A stretch of DNA of 64,000 nucleotides from Streptomyces spirodelae (GCF_017676385.1 NZ_JAFFZN010000016.1:1-64000), one strand, 5' to 3'; counted from the first letter of the stretch, positions 32,123-41,483 are shown. The notes: generated by a model from the sequence alone, not told the origin. Numbers and translations: made by a program.

Positions 32123-33304
32123 TCAGCGCTCGGCGGCGAACGGGCCGCCGGCCGCGAACGCCAGCTCGGCGAAGCGTTCGCCGATCCGGCGGTGGGTGGC
32201 GGCGTCCGGATGGAGCCGGTCGGGAAGCGGCAGCTCGACGGTGTCGGCCTCGCCGTAGAGGTCACGGCCGTCGAGGTGGTACAGGTTCGGGTCGTCGGCA
32301 GCCCGCTGCCGCACGATGCCGGACAGCTCCTCGCGTACGACGTCGAGCGTCAGCTTCCCGTTCGCGCGCTCCGCCGGATCGCCCGCGGCCTGGAAACTCA
32401 GCCGCCCGCTGCGCAGGGCGCTCATATCGGGAAGGCACGGGCCGGGCGTGTGCTCGTGGATCGGGCACAGGATGGGCGAGACGACCAGCAGTGGCGCGGT
32501 GGGGTGCCCCTCACGCAGGGTGTCGAGGAACCCGTGGACGGCCGGACCGAAGGCACGCAGCCGCATCAGGTCGGCGTTCACCAGGTTGATGCCGATCTTG
32601 ACGCTGATCAGGTCCGCCGGGGTGTCCCGCATCGCGCGGGCCGTGAACGGATCGAGCAGCGCGCTGCCGCCCAGCCCCAGATTGATCAGCTCCACCCCGC
32701 CGAGCCCGGCGGCGAGCGCGGGCCAGGTGGTGCTGGGGCTCGCCGCGTCGGAGCCGTGGCTGATCGAGCTGCCGTGGTGCAGCCACACCTTGCGGCCCCG
32801 GTCCGGTACGGGCTCGACGGGCGCGTCGGTACGCAGCGCGACCAGCTCGGTCCGCTCGTTGTGCGGCAGCCAGATCTCGACGTCCTTCTCCCGGCCGGGC
32901 AGTCCGGTGAAGCGGAGGGTGCCGGTCGGGCCCGGTTCGGTCCGGACGGTGCCGGTGACCATGTCGATGGTCATGGTGTCGCCGCCGGGCACCCCGGCCT
33001 GGTCCGCCAGGTGGCCGTCGACGAACAGGTCGTAGACCCCGTCGGGGCGCGGCGGCAGACCCGCGTGGACCCGCTTGGTGGGCAGCGTCTCCAGCTCGAC
33101 GACGGTGGCCCGGGTACGGAGGACCAGCCGTACGCCGGAGGGCTGGGACTCGGCCATGGCGAGCTGCCCGTCCGCGCACTGGGCGCGGGCCCACCCGGGC
33201 AGCCGGTGCGGCAGCAGCCCGCGCTCGGTGCGCTCCAGATCGAGGGCGCCGCGCAGCAGCTCAGCGGTGACGGGCGTAGTGATCAACTGCTCCTCGGGGG
33301 ACAT
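32123..33304 (-). CDS. SGNH/GDSL-family hydrolase
   Basis: A 393-residue protein. The N-terminal half (to about 165) is a beta-rich domain, and the C-terminal half is a SGNH hydrolase: nucleophile Ser in HHGSSISHGSD near residue 178, the Gly of LGLGGSALLD near 210, Asn in KIGINLVNADL near 238 and the Asp/His pair in PDRLHPDAATH near 365. This two-domain layout occurs in carbohydrate esterase-like lipases of actinobacteria. There is no signal peptide, so it is probably cytoplasmic. The ATG lies eight bases after a weak site. A TetR gene precedes it on the same strand. Confidence 0.85.
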   Translation of the reverse strand: MSPEEQLITTPVTAELLRGALDLERTERGLLPHRLPGWARAQCADGQLAMAESQPSGVRLVLRTRATVVELETLPTKRVHAGLPPRPDGVYDLFVDGHLADQAGVPGGDTMTIDMVTGTVRTEPGPTGTLRFTGLPGREKDVEIWLPHNERTELVALRTDAPVEPVPDRGRKVWLHHGSSISHGSDAASPSTTWPALAAGLGGVELINLGLGGSALLDPFTARAMRDTPADLISVKIGINLVNADLMRLRAFGPAVHGFLDTLREGHPTAPLLVVSPILCPIHEHTPGPCLPDMSALRSGRLSFQAAGDPAERANGKLTLDVVREELSGIVRQRAADDPNLYHLDGRDLYGEADTVELPLPDRLHPDAATHRRIGERFAELAFAAGGPFAAER

Positions 33305-33432
33305 ACAACATCAACAACCTGTCATTGTCGGCGTTCGGGGCCATGCGGCGGGCGTCAGGCGCAGGCTTCACGTGTCCACGTGTCAACGCGTCGCGCGGAC
33401 AGCAGGTGCACGCGCCCGCACTTGCCGCAGTC

Positions 33433-34002
33433 TCAGGAATCGGGCCAGTTCCGCAACAGGGCGTCGAGCGCGTCCAGCACCCGCGACCAGGTCTCCTGCG
33501 TATCGGGGGCACTGTGGCTGAACCCGCCGCCCATCTCGAGGCTGACGTACCCGTGGAAGACGCTCCCCAGCAGCCGGACCGCATGCGTCTGCTGGTTCTC
33601 CGGTAGCTCGTAGCCGCGCAGCAGCGCCCGGGTCAGCTGCGCGTGCCGTACGCCCGCGCTGAGGCGCGCGGTCTGCGGGTCGAGCCTGGTCTGGGCGGCG
33701 GCGTAGCGGCCGGGATGCTCCCGCGCGTAGTCGCGGTAGACGTTCGCGAAGGCGGTCAGCGCGTCCTTGCCGGCCCGCCCGGCCAGCGCCTCGGCGGCCC
33801 GGTCGGCGAGCTCCTCCAGGGCCAGCAGCGCGATCTTCGTCTTGAGGTCCTGCGAGTTCTTCAGGTGCGAGTACAGGCTCGCGACCTTGACGTCGAACTG
33901 CCGGGCGAGCGCCGAGACGGTCACCTGGTCGAAGCCGACCTCGTCGGCGAGCTCGGCTCCCGCTCTGGTCAGCCGTTCGGTACTCAGTCCGGCACGCGCC
34001 AT
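33433..34002 (-). CDS. TetR family transcriptional regulator
   Basis: A TetR-type repressor of 189 residues. The N-terminal helix-turn-helix is LTRAGAELADEVGFDQVTVSALARQFDVKVASLYSHLKNSQDL. The C-terminal region (ARLSAGVRHAQLTRALLRGYEL, HGYVSLEMGGGF) matches the WHG-type ligand domain. The start ATG has GGGAGG 5 nt upstream. It is divergent from the FBP-domain gene, and a perfect 25-bp palindrome between them overlaps both promoters, so it probably represses itself and that gene. The SGNH hydrolase downstream may be in the same transcription unit. Confidence 0.9.
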   Translation of the reverse strand: MARAGLSTERLTRAGAELADEVGFDQVTVSALARQFDVKVASLYSHLKNSQDLKTKIALLALEELADRAAEALAGRAGKDALTAFANVYRDYAREHPGRYAAAQTRLDPQTARLSAGVRHAQLTRALLRGYELPENQQTHAVRLLGSVFHGYVSLEMGGGFSHSAPDTQETWSRVLDALDALLRNWPDS

Positions 34003-34034
34003 ATCGACCTCCCTTCCTACCTAAAGAATTATGC

Positions 34035-34059
34035 AGTTGCCTAACCCTTTTAGGCAACT
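34035..34059. promoter_or_regulatory. TetR operator between divergent promoters
   Basis: AGTTGCCTAA, five bases, TTAGGCAACT is a perfect inverted repeat with 10-base arms. On the plus strand TTGCCT (34038-34043) and TAGCCT (34060-34065), 16 bp apart, form a promoter for the FBP gene, and the start codon lies seven bases after it. On the minus strand TTGCCT and CATAAT 18 bp apart serve the TetR gene. Confidence 0.75.
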
Positions 34060-34072
34060 TAGCCTCGGGCTT

Positions 34073-34564
34073 ATGCGACCTCTGACTGAGCGGGAAATCC
34101 GTTCCGCCTTCCTGAACTGCACAAAGGGCGAGGCAAAGCGCCTGGCCGTGCCCCGCGATCTGGCCGACCGCCCCTGGGACGACCTCGACTTCCTCGGCTG
34201 GCGGGACCCGCAGGCCCCCGACCGGGCCTACCTCGTCACCGAGCTGGCCGGCCGGCCGCAGGCCCTCGCCCTGCGCTGCCCCGCGCCCGCACCGTGGCAG
34301 ACCCGGCGCAGCATGTGCTCGATATGCCTGACCGACCACACCAACGGCGTGACCCTGATGGTCGCCCCCAAAGCCGGAAAGGCCGGCCAGCAGGGCAACT
34401 CGGTGGGCACCTACCTCTGCGACGACCTCTCGTGCTCGCTCTACGTACGCGGCAAGAAGGACACCGGCCTCTTCGCCCGGTACCACGAGTCCCTCACCAC
34501 GGAGGAGAAGATCCGGCGCACCACGGACAACCTCGCCGCCTTCCTCACCAAGGTGACCGCATAG
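34073..34564 (+). CDS. FBP-domain protein (treble-clef zinc finger)
   Basis: A 163-residue protein of the FBP family, whose zinc-binding part resembles the C-terminal region of EF-G-binding proteins such as FusB. The Cys pairs are visible: CSIC near 81-84 and CDDLSC near 113-118. The N-terminus (MRPLTEREIRSAFLNCTKGEAKRL) is conserved in actinobacterial members. FusB-type proteins free EF-G from fusidic acid; whether this protein does so is unknown. The ATG follows the promoter -10 by only seven bases, with no ribosome site, so translation is probably leaderless. Confidence 0.82.
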   Translation: MRPLTEREIRSAFLNCTKGEAKRLAVPRDLADRPWDDLDFLGWRDPQAPDRAYLVTELAGRPQALALRCPAPAPWQTRRSMCSICLTDHTNGVTLMVAPKAGKAGQQGNSVGTYLCDDLSCSLYVRGKKDTGLFARYHESLTTEEKIRRTTDNLAAFLTKVTA

Positions 34565-34751
34565 GTTCCGACGTGCCCGCGCAGTCCGCACGCACCAGGG
34601 CCGGAACCTTGCCGGTATCCGGCAGGGAACCGGGGCGGTTGCTGCCGTGTCCCCCACGTATACGGTCTGCACGATCGCGGGCAGGGATCGCCCGCAGTAC
34701 GGCAAGGCCCGGACGCGGTCCTCCGCGGTCCGGTCGACGAAGGGGGAACCC

Positions 34752-36482
34752 ATGGCACAGGGTCCGCGGCGCGCGGGAAGTGCTCGAGAGAGTGTGCGCA
34801 GAGCCGCCCGCGCCGTCGCTTCCGGCAGCGACATACGCGAGGCGGCGGAGGAGGAAGTGCGGCAGCGCGCCGCGGGAGACGGACGCGAGGCCGGTGAGCA
34901 GCAGCGCGAGGACGGCATGGACCCGTCCGACTTCCCGGCCGCACGCGAACAGGGCGGCTCCATCGAGACGGTCATGGAGCAGAAGTCCGTACCGCTGGAC
35001 GAGGCGGGCGAGGAGCTCAACCACAGCGGCCAGAGCCGCGAGGGGCTGCAGCAGGTGCACACCATCTGTCCGATGGTGCTGCCGCGTGGCCGTTCGTTCC
35101 TGAGCATGCTGCCGGTGTCGATGCTGCTGGTGGTCGGCGCGATCGGGCTGGCCATCACCTCGGCCCTGTCGTCGTTCACCGGCGGCAACGCGCTGACCAA
35201 CCCGCTGTTCGGAATCCACTACTGGGTGCTGGCGGTCGGCGCGGTGGCGTTCGTGTGGTGGCGGCAGGGGATGGTGATGGTCCCCGACGGCTGCCAGGCG
35301 CTGATCACCCGGTTCGGCAAGCTCGAACAGGTGGTGGGCCCAGGAAGGGTGATCCTGCTCAACCCGTGGAAGCGCGTCTCGTACATCCTCAACACCACGC
35401 GCGAGTACCCCTTCAACGCGCCCGTGCGGGAGGCGCCGACCCGGGGCGGGGTGAAGGCGTCCATCGACCTGTTCATCCAGTTCCGGATCAGCGACCCGGT
35501 GGAGTTCGTCTACACGCTCGGCGCGGTGCGCGGCTTCGAGGAGAAGCTGGGCAACGCGGTCAGCGAGACGATCCGCAGCCTCATCTACGAGCAGGAGGCC
35601 GCGGGCATCTACGACATGGTGGGCGAGGACACCGGGCGGCTGCTGGAACAGCTCAACCAGCAGTTCCGTCCCGCGGTCGAACTGACCAACGCCAACATCA
35701 CGCACGCCGAGCCGTCCGACCGCGGCTACCGGATGGACCTGGCCGCACCCGAGATGGTGCGCGTCGCCAAGGAGGCGTACACCCACGAGTACGCGCTCCA
35801 GCTGCGCAAGGAGCAGGACGAGGGCGACCTGAGCAAGGAACTGGCGACCCGGCAGGAGGAGTTGTCCGCCATCCAGGCCGACATCGCCCAGTACCAGGCG
35901 CAGATGGACACAGCCGTCGAACGCGAGACCAACCGCGCCGAGGCCCTGGCCCGCCAGCGCTACGTACAGGCCGAGTCGGAGGCGAAGGCCAACGCGGCGC
36001 TGCTGGAGGCGCAGGCGCTGGACATCCGCGCGGTGACCGCGGCCGAGGCTCCCGAGATCCTGGAGTACCGCTACGAGCAGCAGGTGCTCGACACCCTGGA
36101 GCAGGTCGCCGACCATCTGCCGCGCCTGGTCCGGGTCGGCGGCGGGGACGGCGCCGGCAACAGCTCCGCCGCCGGTGTCGACTTCCTCGCCCTGGCCAGG
36201 GAACTGGTGGGCGAACGCGACACCGAGCTGTTCTCCGCTCAGGACGTGGCCGCGGTACGGGAGCGGCTCGTCGAGGTCTCGGCCCGGATCGCGGAACGGG
36301 AGGCGGAGATCAGCGCGCTGCGCGAGGCGGAGCAACCGACCGTCCCGGCAGGCGCACCCGACTCAGCAGACGCGCCCGGCTCAGCAGACGCAACGGCCCC
36401 GGCCGAACAGCACGCACCCGGGCACGACGAACCCGGCCGGCACACGCACAACAACCAGATCGACGGGGAGGCCGGTCAGTGA
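34752..36482 (+). CDS. SPFH domain (band 7/stomatin-like) membrane protein
   Basis: A 576-residue member of the SPFH family, which forms membrane-associated rings. The first 110 residues are hydrophilic and acidic. Two membrane helices lie near 120-140 and 157-172. The SPFH domain follows (VVGPGRVILLNPWKRVSYI, ASIDLFIQFRISDPVEFV). Residues about 350-440 form a long coiled coil (ELATRQEELSAIQADIAQYQ). The C-terminal tail is Ala/Pro/Asp-rich with ADAPGSADA repeats. The ATG start follows AAGGGGG. It overlaps the next SPFH gene by four bases, so the two are a coupled pair and may form a mixed complex, like HflK/HflC. Its client is unknown. Confidence 0.85.
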   Translation: MAQGPRRAGSARESVRRAARAVASGSDIREAAEEEVRQRAAGDGREAGEQQREDGMDPSDFPAAREQGGSIETVMEQKSVPLDEAGEELNHSGQSREGLQQVHTICPMVLPRGRSFLSMLPVSMLLVVGAIGLAITSALSSFTGGNALTNPLFGIHYWVLAVGAVAFVWWRQGMVMVPDGCQALITRFGKLEQVVGPGRVILLNPWKRVSYILNTTREYPFNAPVREAPTRGGVKASIDLFIQFRISDPVEFVYTLGAVRGFEEKLGNAVSETIRSLIYEQEAAGIYDMVGEDTGRLLEQLNQQFRPAVELTNANITHAEPSDRGYRMDLAAPEMVRVAKEAYTHEYALQLRKEQDEGDLSKELATRQEELSAIQADIAQYQAQMDTAVERETNRAEALARQRYVQAESEAKANAALLEAQALDIRAVTAAEAPEILEYRYEQQVLDTLEQVADHLPRLVRVGGGDGAGNSSAAGVDFLALARELVGERDTELFSAQDVAAVRERLVEVSARIAEREAEISALREAEQPTVPAGAPDSADAPGSADATAPAEQHAPGHDEPGRHTHNNQIDGEAGQ

Positions 36483-37867
36483 GCAGCGCACGCACGAACC
36501 ACAGGTCCGTCATCACGGAGGAGGTCGCCCAGTGGAGCGACATCCCCCATCTGCTGCGCGGCGGTGAGGCCGGCACCCTCGTGCCGGTGATCATCCCGCG
36601 GCACCGCCGCCGCGTCTGGTGGCTGGTCCCGTTCTGGCTGGGGCTGCTGGCGGTGACCGCGGGCGTCATGGCAACGGTCCGGGACGACGGCGGGGCCACC
36701 GGCGCGGCCTGGAGCGCCTTCGCCGGCACCAGCTACGTCCTCGGCCTGCTCTTCCTCGTCGCGGGCGCGCTGTGGTGGTGGCGTTCGTCAATCGTCGAGA
36801 TCGAACAGGGCACCACCGGCATCCTCACCCGTTACGGCGCCGTCGCGGGCACCCTTGACCCGGGCCGGCACTACCTGTGGCACCCCTGGTCCCGCGTCGA
36901 CTTCGTGGTGGACACCGCCACCGAGATCCCCTACTCGGCCCCCGTCGTCGCCTGCCCGACGCAGGAGAATGTGCCGCTGCGGGCCATCGACTTCTTCATG
37001 AAGTTCCGCATCACCGACGCGGTGCTGTTCGTCCGCACCATCGGCGCGGGCAACTTCGACCTCGTCCTCTCCAGCGCGGTCCAGGACGCGATCCGCCAGC
37101 GCGGCCGCCGGGTGCGCACCGAGCGCGCCTACGACCTGCGCGGCTCCGACGTCGCCGACATGCAGGACCTGCTCAACCGCCAGCTGTCCCGCTACGGCGT
37201 ACGCATCACCGGCGCCAACATCCCCGACGTCCAACTGCCGGCCCAGTACCAGCAGCACCTGGCCACCCGGGAGCGCGTCGCCAAGGAGTACACGGCCTAC
37301 GAGCAGGAGTGGGGCCTGACCCGCAAGCGCCGCATCGACAGCCTCCAGATGGACATCGAGCGGGCGAAGAAGGTGCGGGACGCGCGGCTCGTCGAGGTCA
37401 AGGCGGCCCTCAACAAGGCCCGCGAACAGGTCGCCCAACTGCTGGAGGAGCAGGAGACGCAGGCCCAGAAGGTGCGGTTCGAGATCGAGACCCGCGGCCG
37501 CAGCGGACTGATCGCCGCCGAGAACGAAGCCCGCGCCCAGCGCCGGCTGGCCCAGGCATACCGGGACAACCGCGCCGTCCTCCAGTACGAACTGGCCCGG
37601 CGCCGCCTGGAGGTGGGCGCGTCCCTCGCCGGCCGGGCCCCCCGCCCCGTCGTCCTGCGGACCGACGCCAACACCGGAACCGACACCTCGGCCCTCTCCA
37701 CCCTGCTGGCCGCCCAGTTGCTGCCGGGCGCCGCGGCGGTGCCGTCCGCGCGCCACAGCCAGGGCGCCTCGCCCCGTTCCCAGGCCGGCACCGAAGCCGA
37801 CCACTCCGGTGACGTACTGCACTCCGCGGTGGAGGGAGTCGTCGAGGGGGTGTGGCCGCGCCGTTAG
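36479..37867 (+). CDS. Second SPFH domain membrane protein
   Basis: A 462-residue SPFH protein. It has an N-terminal cytoplasmic segment (1-40), two membrane helices near 44-62 and 78-98, and an SPFH domain (IEIEQGTTGILTRYGAVAG-type start near 103, then RAIDFFMKFRITDAVLFVRTI). A long coiled-coil with basic and acidic heptads spans about 265-375. The GTG start shares GTGA with the stop of the preceding SPFH gene. The two proteins are clearly paralogous but not recent duplicates. Pairing recalls HflK/HflC, although an FtsH gene is not nearby. Confidence 0.85.
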   Translation: MSSARTNHRSVITEEVAQWSDIPHLLRGGEAGTLVPVIIPRHRRRVWWLVPFWLGLLAVTAGVMATVRDDGGATGAAWSAFAGTSYVLGLLFLVAGALWWWRSSIVEIEQGTTGILTRYGAVAGTLDPGRHYLWHPWSRVDFVVDTATEIPYSAPVVACPTQENVPLRAIDFFMKFRITDAVLFVRTIGAGNFDLVLSSAVQDAIRQRGRRVRTERAYDLRGSDVADMQDLLNRQLSRYGVRITGANIPDVQLPAQYQQHLATRERVAKEYTAYEQEWGLTRKRRIDSLQMDIERAKKVRDARLVEVKAALNKAREQVAQLLEEQETQAQKVRFEIETRGRSGLIAAENEARAQRRLAQAYRDNRAVLQYELARRRLEVGASLAGRAPRPVVLRTDANTGTDTSALSTLLAAQLLPGAAAVPSARHSQGASPRSQAGTEADHSGDVLHSAVEGVVEGVWPRR

Positions 37868-37928
37868 CGCTCAGCCGTAGCGACCGCACCGGGCCGTGTC
37901 GACAGCGCGGGGCCACGTTCCGGTGGCG

Positions 37929-37958
37929 CGGGGCCGCTCCTTCCGTCGGGCGGCCCCG
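37929..37958. terminator. Bidirectional terminator between SPFH and LysR genes
   Basis: A perfect 9-bp stem CGGGGCCGC / GCGGCCCCG with a 12-base loop sits between the convergent SPFH operon and LysR gene, one base from the LysR stop codon. Confidence 0.65.
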
Positions 37959-37959
37959 G

Positions 37960-38874
37960 TCACTGTCGCGGAAGCAGTTGGGTGGCGGTCGCGGTGATGG
38001 TCTCCAGCGCGCGGGTCAGAGTGGGGATCTGCCGGGCGCCGAGCCGAGTGACGGACATGATGCGGCGGGCCGGAGCCGGCTCCCCGTGGAGCGGAAGGCG
38101 CGCCACCGGTGAGTCCTCGCGCAACTGCGCCAGACGGGGTACGAGGATCACGCCGAAGCCGTGGGCCACCAGCGCGGTACCGGTGTCCCACTCGTCCGCG
38201 TAGTGGGCGATGTGCGGGGTGAAGCCCGCGCTCATACAGGCGGCGAGCACCAACTGGTGGTAGGTGGTGCCCGGATTGCCCAGGATCCACGGTTCCCGCG
38301 CGGCGTCGGCCAGGGTCACCCGCTGCTGCCCGGCGAGCGGGTGGTCCCGCGGCACCACCAGGTCCAGCGGGTCGTCCAGCAGGGGCTGCTGGTCGAAGCG
38401 GTGGTCGGTCATCGGCGGCGAGTCGGCGGTGACCACCAGCAGCGCGAGATCGGCCTCTTCCGAGAGCAGCAGGTCGAAGCAGCGGTCCGGCTCGGCCTCG
38501 ATGATCCGGACCGTCAGGTGCGGATGGGTGTCGCGGAGTCCGGCCGCGGCGGGCGGGAGCAGCCGGCTGGCGGCGGTGGAGAAGCCGCAGAGCGTGATCT
38601 GGCCCGTGGGCTCGATCCCCACGGCGGCCAACTCGGCGCGGGCGAGCTCCCACTGTTCGTGGAGGCGTTCCGCGTGGCGCAGCAGTACACGGGCCGCGTT
38701 CGTCAGCCGGATGCCCCGGCCCTGCTGCACCACCAGCTCCGCACCGACCTCGGCGGCGAGCTGGCGCAGCTGATAGGAGACGGCCGAGGGCGTGTAGTGC
38801 AGCACCCGGGCAGCAGCGGTCACCGTGCCGTGCTCGGCGACCATCTGCAGGATGCGGAGCCGGGAATCAATCAT
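37960..38874 (-). CDS. LysR family regulator next to the demethylation operon
   Basis: A LysR-type regulator of 304 residues. The helix-turn-helix is at the N-terminus (MIDSRLRILQMVAEHGTVTAAARVLHYTPSAVSYQLRQLA), and the effector domain spans about 90-300. The start is the ATG at 38874. It lies downstream of, and on the same strand as, the Rieske oxygenase operon, 193 bp from its end; it may control that operon, although the LysR proteins known to control betaine catabolism are not always adjacent. It shares little beyond the fold with the LysR at 15614-16588. Confidence 0.85.
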   Translation of the reverse strand: MIDSRLRILQMVAEHGTVTAAARVLHYTPSAVSYQLRQLAAEVGAELVVQQGRGIRLTNAARVLLRHAERLHEQWELARAELAAVGIEPTGQITLCGFSTAASRLLPPAAAGLRDTHPHLTVRIIEAEPDRCFDLLLSEEADLALLVVTADSPPMTDHRFDQQPLLDDPLDLVVPRDHPLAGQQRVTLADAAREPWILGNPGTTYHQLVLAACMSAGFTPHIAHYADEWDTGTALVAHGFGVILVPRLAQLREDSPVARLPLHGEPAPARRIMSVTRLGARQIPTLTRALETITATATQLLPRQ

Positions 38875-39067
38875 GCGAACACTTTGCACGGTTGACCCAA
38901 AGACCGTTTGATTTTCTTCTCCCCTCGTCGCCCACACACTGGCTGACGTGCTGAACAGCCGTCCGGTTCGCACGGCGTTCGGTGTCGCAGGGCTCAACGG
39001 GTTCCTTGCCCGGGCCGTCACCGCCGTCTCCGCGCTGCACCGGGTCCGGCGGCGGGCGTTGCCCGTC

Positions 39068-40174
39068 TCAGGCGTCTATCACCAGGTCCTCCAACGGCGT
39101 CGAGCAGCACAGCAGGATCTTGTTCCGTGCTCTGTCCCGGGGGCGGATGCCGCCGTTGTCCTGCATGTCGACCGACCCCTTCTCAAGAGTCGTCAGGCAC
39201 GTGCCGCACATGCCCTGCCCACAGGAGGAAGGCAGGGTGAGGCCCGCTCGGGCCGCGGCCTCCAGCACCGGGGTGCCGGCGTCGCATTCGATGGTCGTAC
39301 CGCTGCGGGTGAGCTCCACCGCGAACCCGGCGCCCCGACCCGCGCCCGAACCCGGGCCGGAGCCGGGGCCAGGGGCGGGGCCAGGGGCCTCGAAGCTCTC
39401 CTGGTGGTAGCGGCCCTCCGGGAGACCCGCCCCGAGGAGCAGCTTGCGCACCGCCCGCATATAGCCCGGTGGGCCGCAGGTGAACACTTCGCGCGTACGG
39501 AAGTCCGGGGCGATCTCCCGCAGCATGCCCAGGGTGAGGCGGCCCCGGTAGCCGTTCCACCGCTCCTGCGCTCCGTCGTCCTCGCAGACGTGGGTGACCC
39601 GGATGTTCGGCGAGGTCGCCGCGAACATCTCCAACTCGTGCCGGAAGGGGATGTCCTCGGGGGTGCGGGCGCTGTGCACGAAGACCACGTCCACCGGTGC
39701 GGCGAGGTCGTACAGCGTCCTGGTCATGGAGATCAAGGGCGTCACCCCGCTTCCGCCCGAGAGGAACAGATACGCGGGCGCCGGGTGCCGGACCGTCGAG
39801 AACCGGCCCAGCGGACCCCGGGCACGGACCACGTCGCCCACAGCCAGCTGGTCGTGCAGCCAGTTCGAGACCCGTCCCCCCGGCACCCGTTTCACGGTGA
39901 TCGCGGCGAGGTCGGGACGGGACGGCGGGGAGGAGAGCGTGTAGCAGCGGTTGCTCTCCCGGCCGTCGATGTCGAAGGTGAACGCGAGGTACTGGCCCGG
40001 GTCGTGCCGGAACAGACCTGGCCCGGTCGGCTCGAAGACGAACGTCTTCATATCGCCCGTGACCTGGTGGATCCGCTTGCAGACCAGCACATGGTCCACG
40101 GCGCCGTCCTCCTCGCCCAGCGCCGTGGCCGACCGCGAGAGGTCGGGGCCGGGGAGGGTGAGTACGTCGTTCAT
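39068..40174 (-). CDS. Reductase component of the Rieske oxygenase (GbcB-like)
   Basis: A 368-residue electron-transfer protein that would pass electrons from NAD(P)H to the Rieske oxygenase. The FAD-binding segment RCYTLSSPPS lies near 77 and the NAD-binding segment LFLSGGSGVTPLISM near 138, with FTCGPPGYM near 235. The C-terminal plant-type ferredoxin domain has CGQGMCGTC near 320 and a final Cys in ILLCCSTP, giving the four 2Fe-2S ligands. A Pro/Gly/Ala repeat linker (EAPGPAPGPGSGPGSG) joins the two parts. Its ATG overlaps the oxygenase stop in ATGA, so the two are coupled. The layout matches GbcB of glycine betaine catabolism. Confidence 0.87.
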   Translation of the reverse strand: MNDVLTLPGPDLSRSATALGEEDGAVDHVLVCKRIHQVTGDMKTFVFEPTGPGLFRHDPGQYLAFTFDIDGRESNRCYTLSSPPSRPDLAAITVKRVPGGRVSNWLHDQLAVGDVVRARGPLGRFSTVRHPAPAYLFLSGGSGVTPLISMTRTLYDLAAPVDVVFVHSARTPEDIPFRHELEMFAATSPNIRVTHVCEDDGAQERWNGYRGRLTLGMLREIAPDFRTREVFTCGPPGYMRAVRKLLLGAGLPEGRYHQESFEAPGPAPGPGSGPGSGAGRGAGFAVELTRSGTTIECDAGTPVLEAAARAGLTLPSSCGQGMCGTCLTTLEKGSVDMQDNGGIRPRDRARNKILLCCSTPLEDLVIDA

Positions 40175-41445
40175 CGCTGCAACTCCTCACGGAGGCGGTC
40201 GATGTACCAGGCGCAGAACGCCTCGACCTGGTACTCCGTCTCGGCGTACGGGCCCGGCTCGTACGCCGGGCTGCTGACACCCTGCTGAGCACGGGCGACA
40301 AGGCGCGCGTCCTGCTCGTTCGTCGCCGTCCAGACCTTGAGCAGCGTGTCCAGGTCGTAGTCCACGCCCTCCTCGGCTTCCGGATGGACGAGCCAGGTGG
40401 TGCGCAGCAGCGTCCTGTCCGGGGCGAGAGGGAGGACGCTGAAGGTGATCGCGTGATCACCGAGTACGTGGAACCACGAGTTGGGCTGCAGATGCAGGGC
40501 CAGATGCCCGAGCCGGGGTGTGGGCAGATCACCCAGCAGGCGCCGGCATGCAGCTGTGCCGTCCGGGGTGAAGGACTCGCCGGCCAGATCGAGCGCGTCC
40601 CGCTGGATGCGGAACCCGGTGGTGCGGCCGTCCAGTTCCTCGATGAGCGCGTACGGCAGGCCGAGCCTCTCGTACGTCTCCCGCATCTCCGCGTCGGCCC
40701 GCCGATAGCGTTCGTGCGCCGGACGCAGCCGCGCGGGCAGGTTCTCCTCGGTGTAGCCGTACGTGGGGAAGAAGGAACGCAGCAGCTCGGGGTGGCCGTC
40801 GCAGTGGTAGCACTCCCGGTTGTTCTCCATCACCAGTTTCCAGTTGCCGTCCTCGACGAGGTCGGTGCGGGCCGCCACCTTGGCCCGGCGCAGCTGGTGC
40901 GGGAGAAGGTACGGCTCGACGCGGGCGGCGACCTCGGCGAAGTCGGCGGGTGGCTCCTCGGCGAGACAGACGAACACCAGCCCGCCGACGCTGCGCACAT
41001 GCACCGCCTTGAGGCCGAAGCAGCCGCGGTCGAACCCCGGCGGCTGCGACGGGGCGTGCCGGAGCGCGCCGTCCGTTCCGTACGTCCACTTGTGGTAACC
41101 GCAGACCAGGTTTCCGACCGAACCGTTCCCCGCCTCCAGAATGCGGGCGCCACGGTGCCGGCAGACGTTGTGGAACGCCCGCAGCTCCTCCTCGTCGTCC
41201 CGCAGGACGATCACCGAGTACGGTCCGACCTCCACCGTGGCGTAATCACCCGGCTCCGGCAGCTCGGCGTCCACGGCCACGAAGATCCACTGTCGGGCGA
41301 AGACCGCCGCGATGTCGAGATCGAAGAAGTTCCGGTCGGTGTAGAACGACCTCTCCAGGCTGTGGCCGGCGACCCGCCGCGCCACCGCGCTCCACGTCCG
41401 TGCTTTCTCGGCCGACTCGGTGTTCACCAGTGCCAGTGCTGTCAC
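40171..41445 (-). CDS. Rieske non-heme iron oxygenase alpha subunit (GbcA/stachydrine demethylase-like)
   Basis: A 424-residue aromatic-ring-hydroxylase-type oxygenase. The Rieske 2Fe-2S motif is C-R-H-R-G near residue 95, with C-G-Y-H near 114. The mononuclear iron site follows in NNRECYHCDGHPELL near 210. Members of this clade remove N-methyl groups as formaldehyde from glycine betaine, proline betaine or carnitine-like substrates. The substrate here is inferred from the neighbours: a GbcB-like reductase and a DgcA-like flavoprotein. The GTG start has GAGAGGGG before it. Longer in-frame reading upstream overlaps the DgcA-like gene in another frame and is not coding. Confidence 0.87.
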   Translation of the reverse strand: MTALALVNTESAEKARTWSAVARRVAGHSLERSFYTDRNFFDLDIAAVFARQWIFVAVDAELPEPGDYATVEVGPYSVIVLRDDEEELRAFHNVCRHRGARILEAGNGSVGNLVCGYHKWTYGTDGALRHAPSQPPGFDRGCFGLKAVHVRSVGGLVFVCLAEEPPADFAEVAARVEPYLLPHQLRRAKVAARTDLVEDGNWKLVMENNRECYHCDGHPELLRSFFPTYGYTEENLPARLRPAHERYRRADAEMRETYERLGLPYALIEELDGRTTGFRIQRDALDLAGESFTPDGTAACRRLLGDLPTPRLGHLALHLQPNSWFHVLGDHAITFSVLPLAPDRTLLRTTWLVHPEAEEGVDYDLDTLLKVWTATNEQDARLVARAQQGVSSPAYEPGPYAETEYQVEAFCAWYIDRLREELQR

Positions 41446-41483
41446 GCTCTTCCCCTCTCGATGGTGCGGACCGCGGTTCCGGG

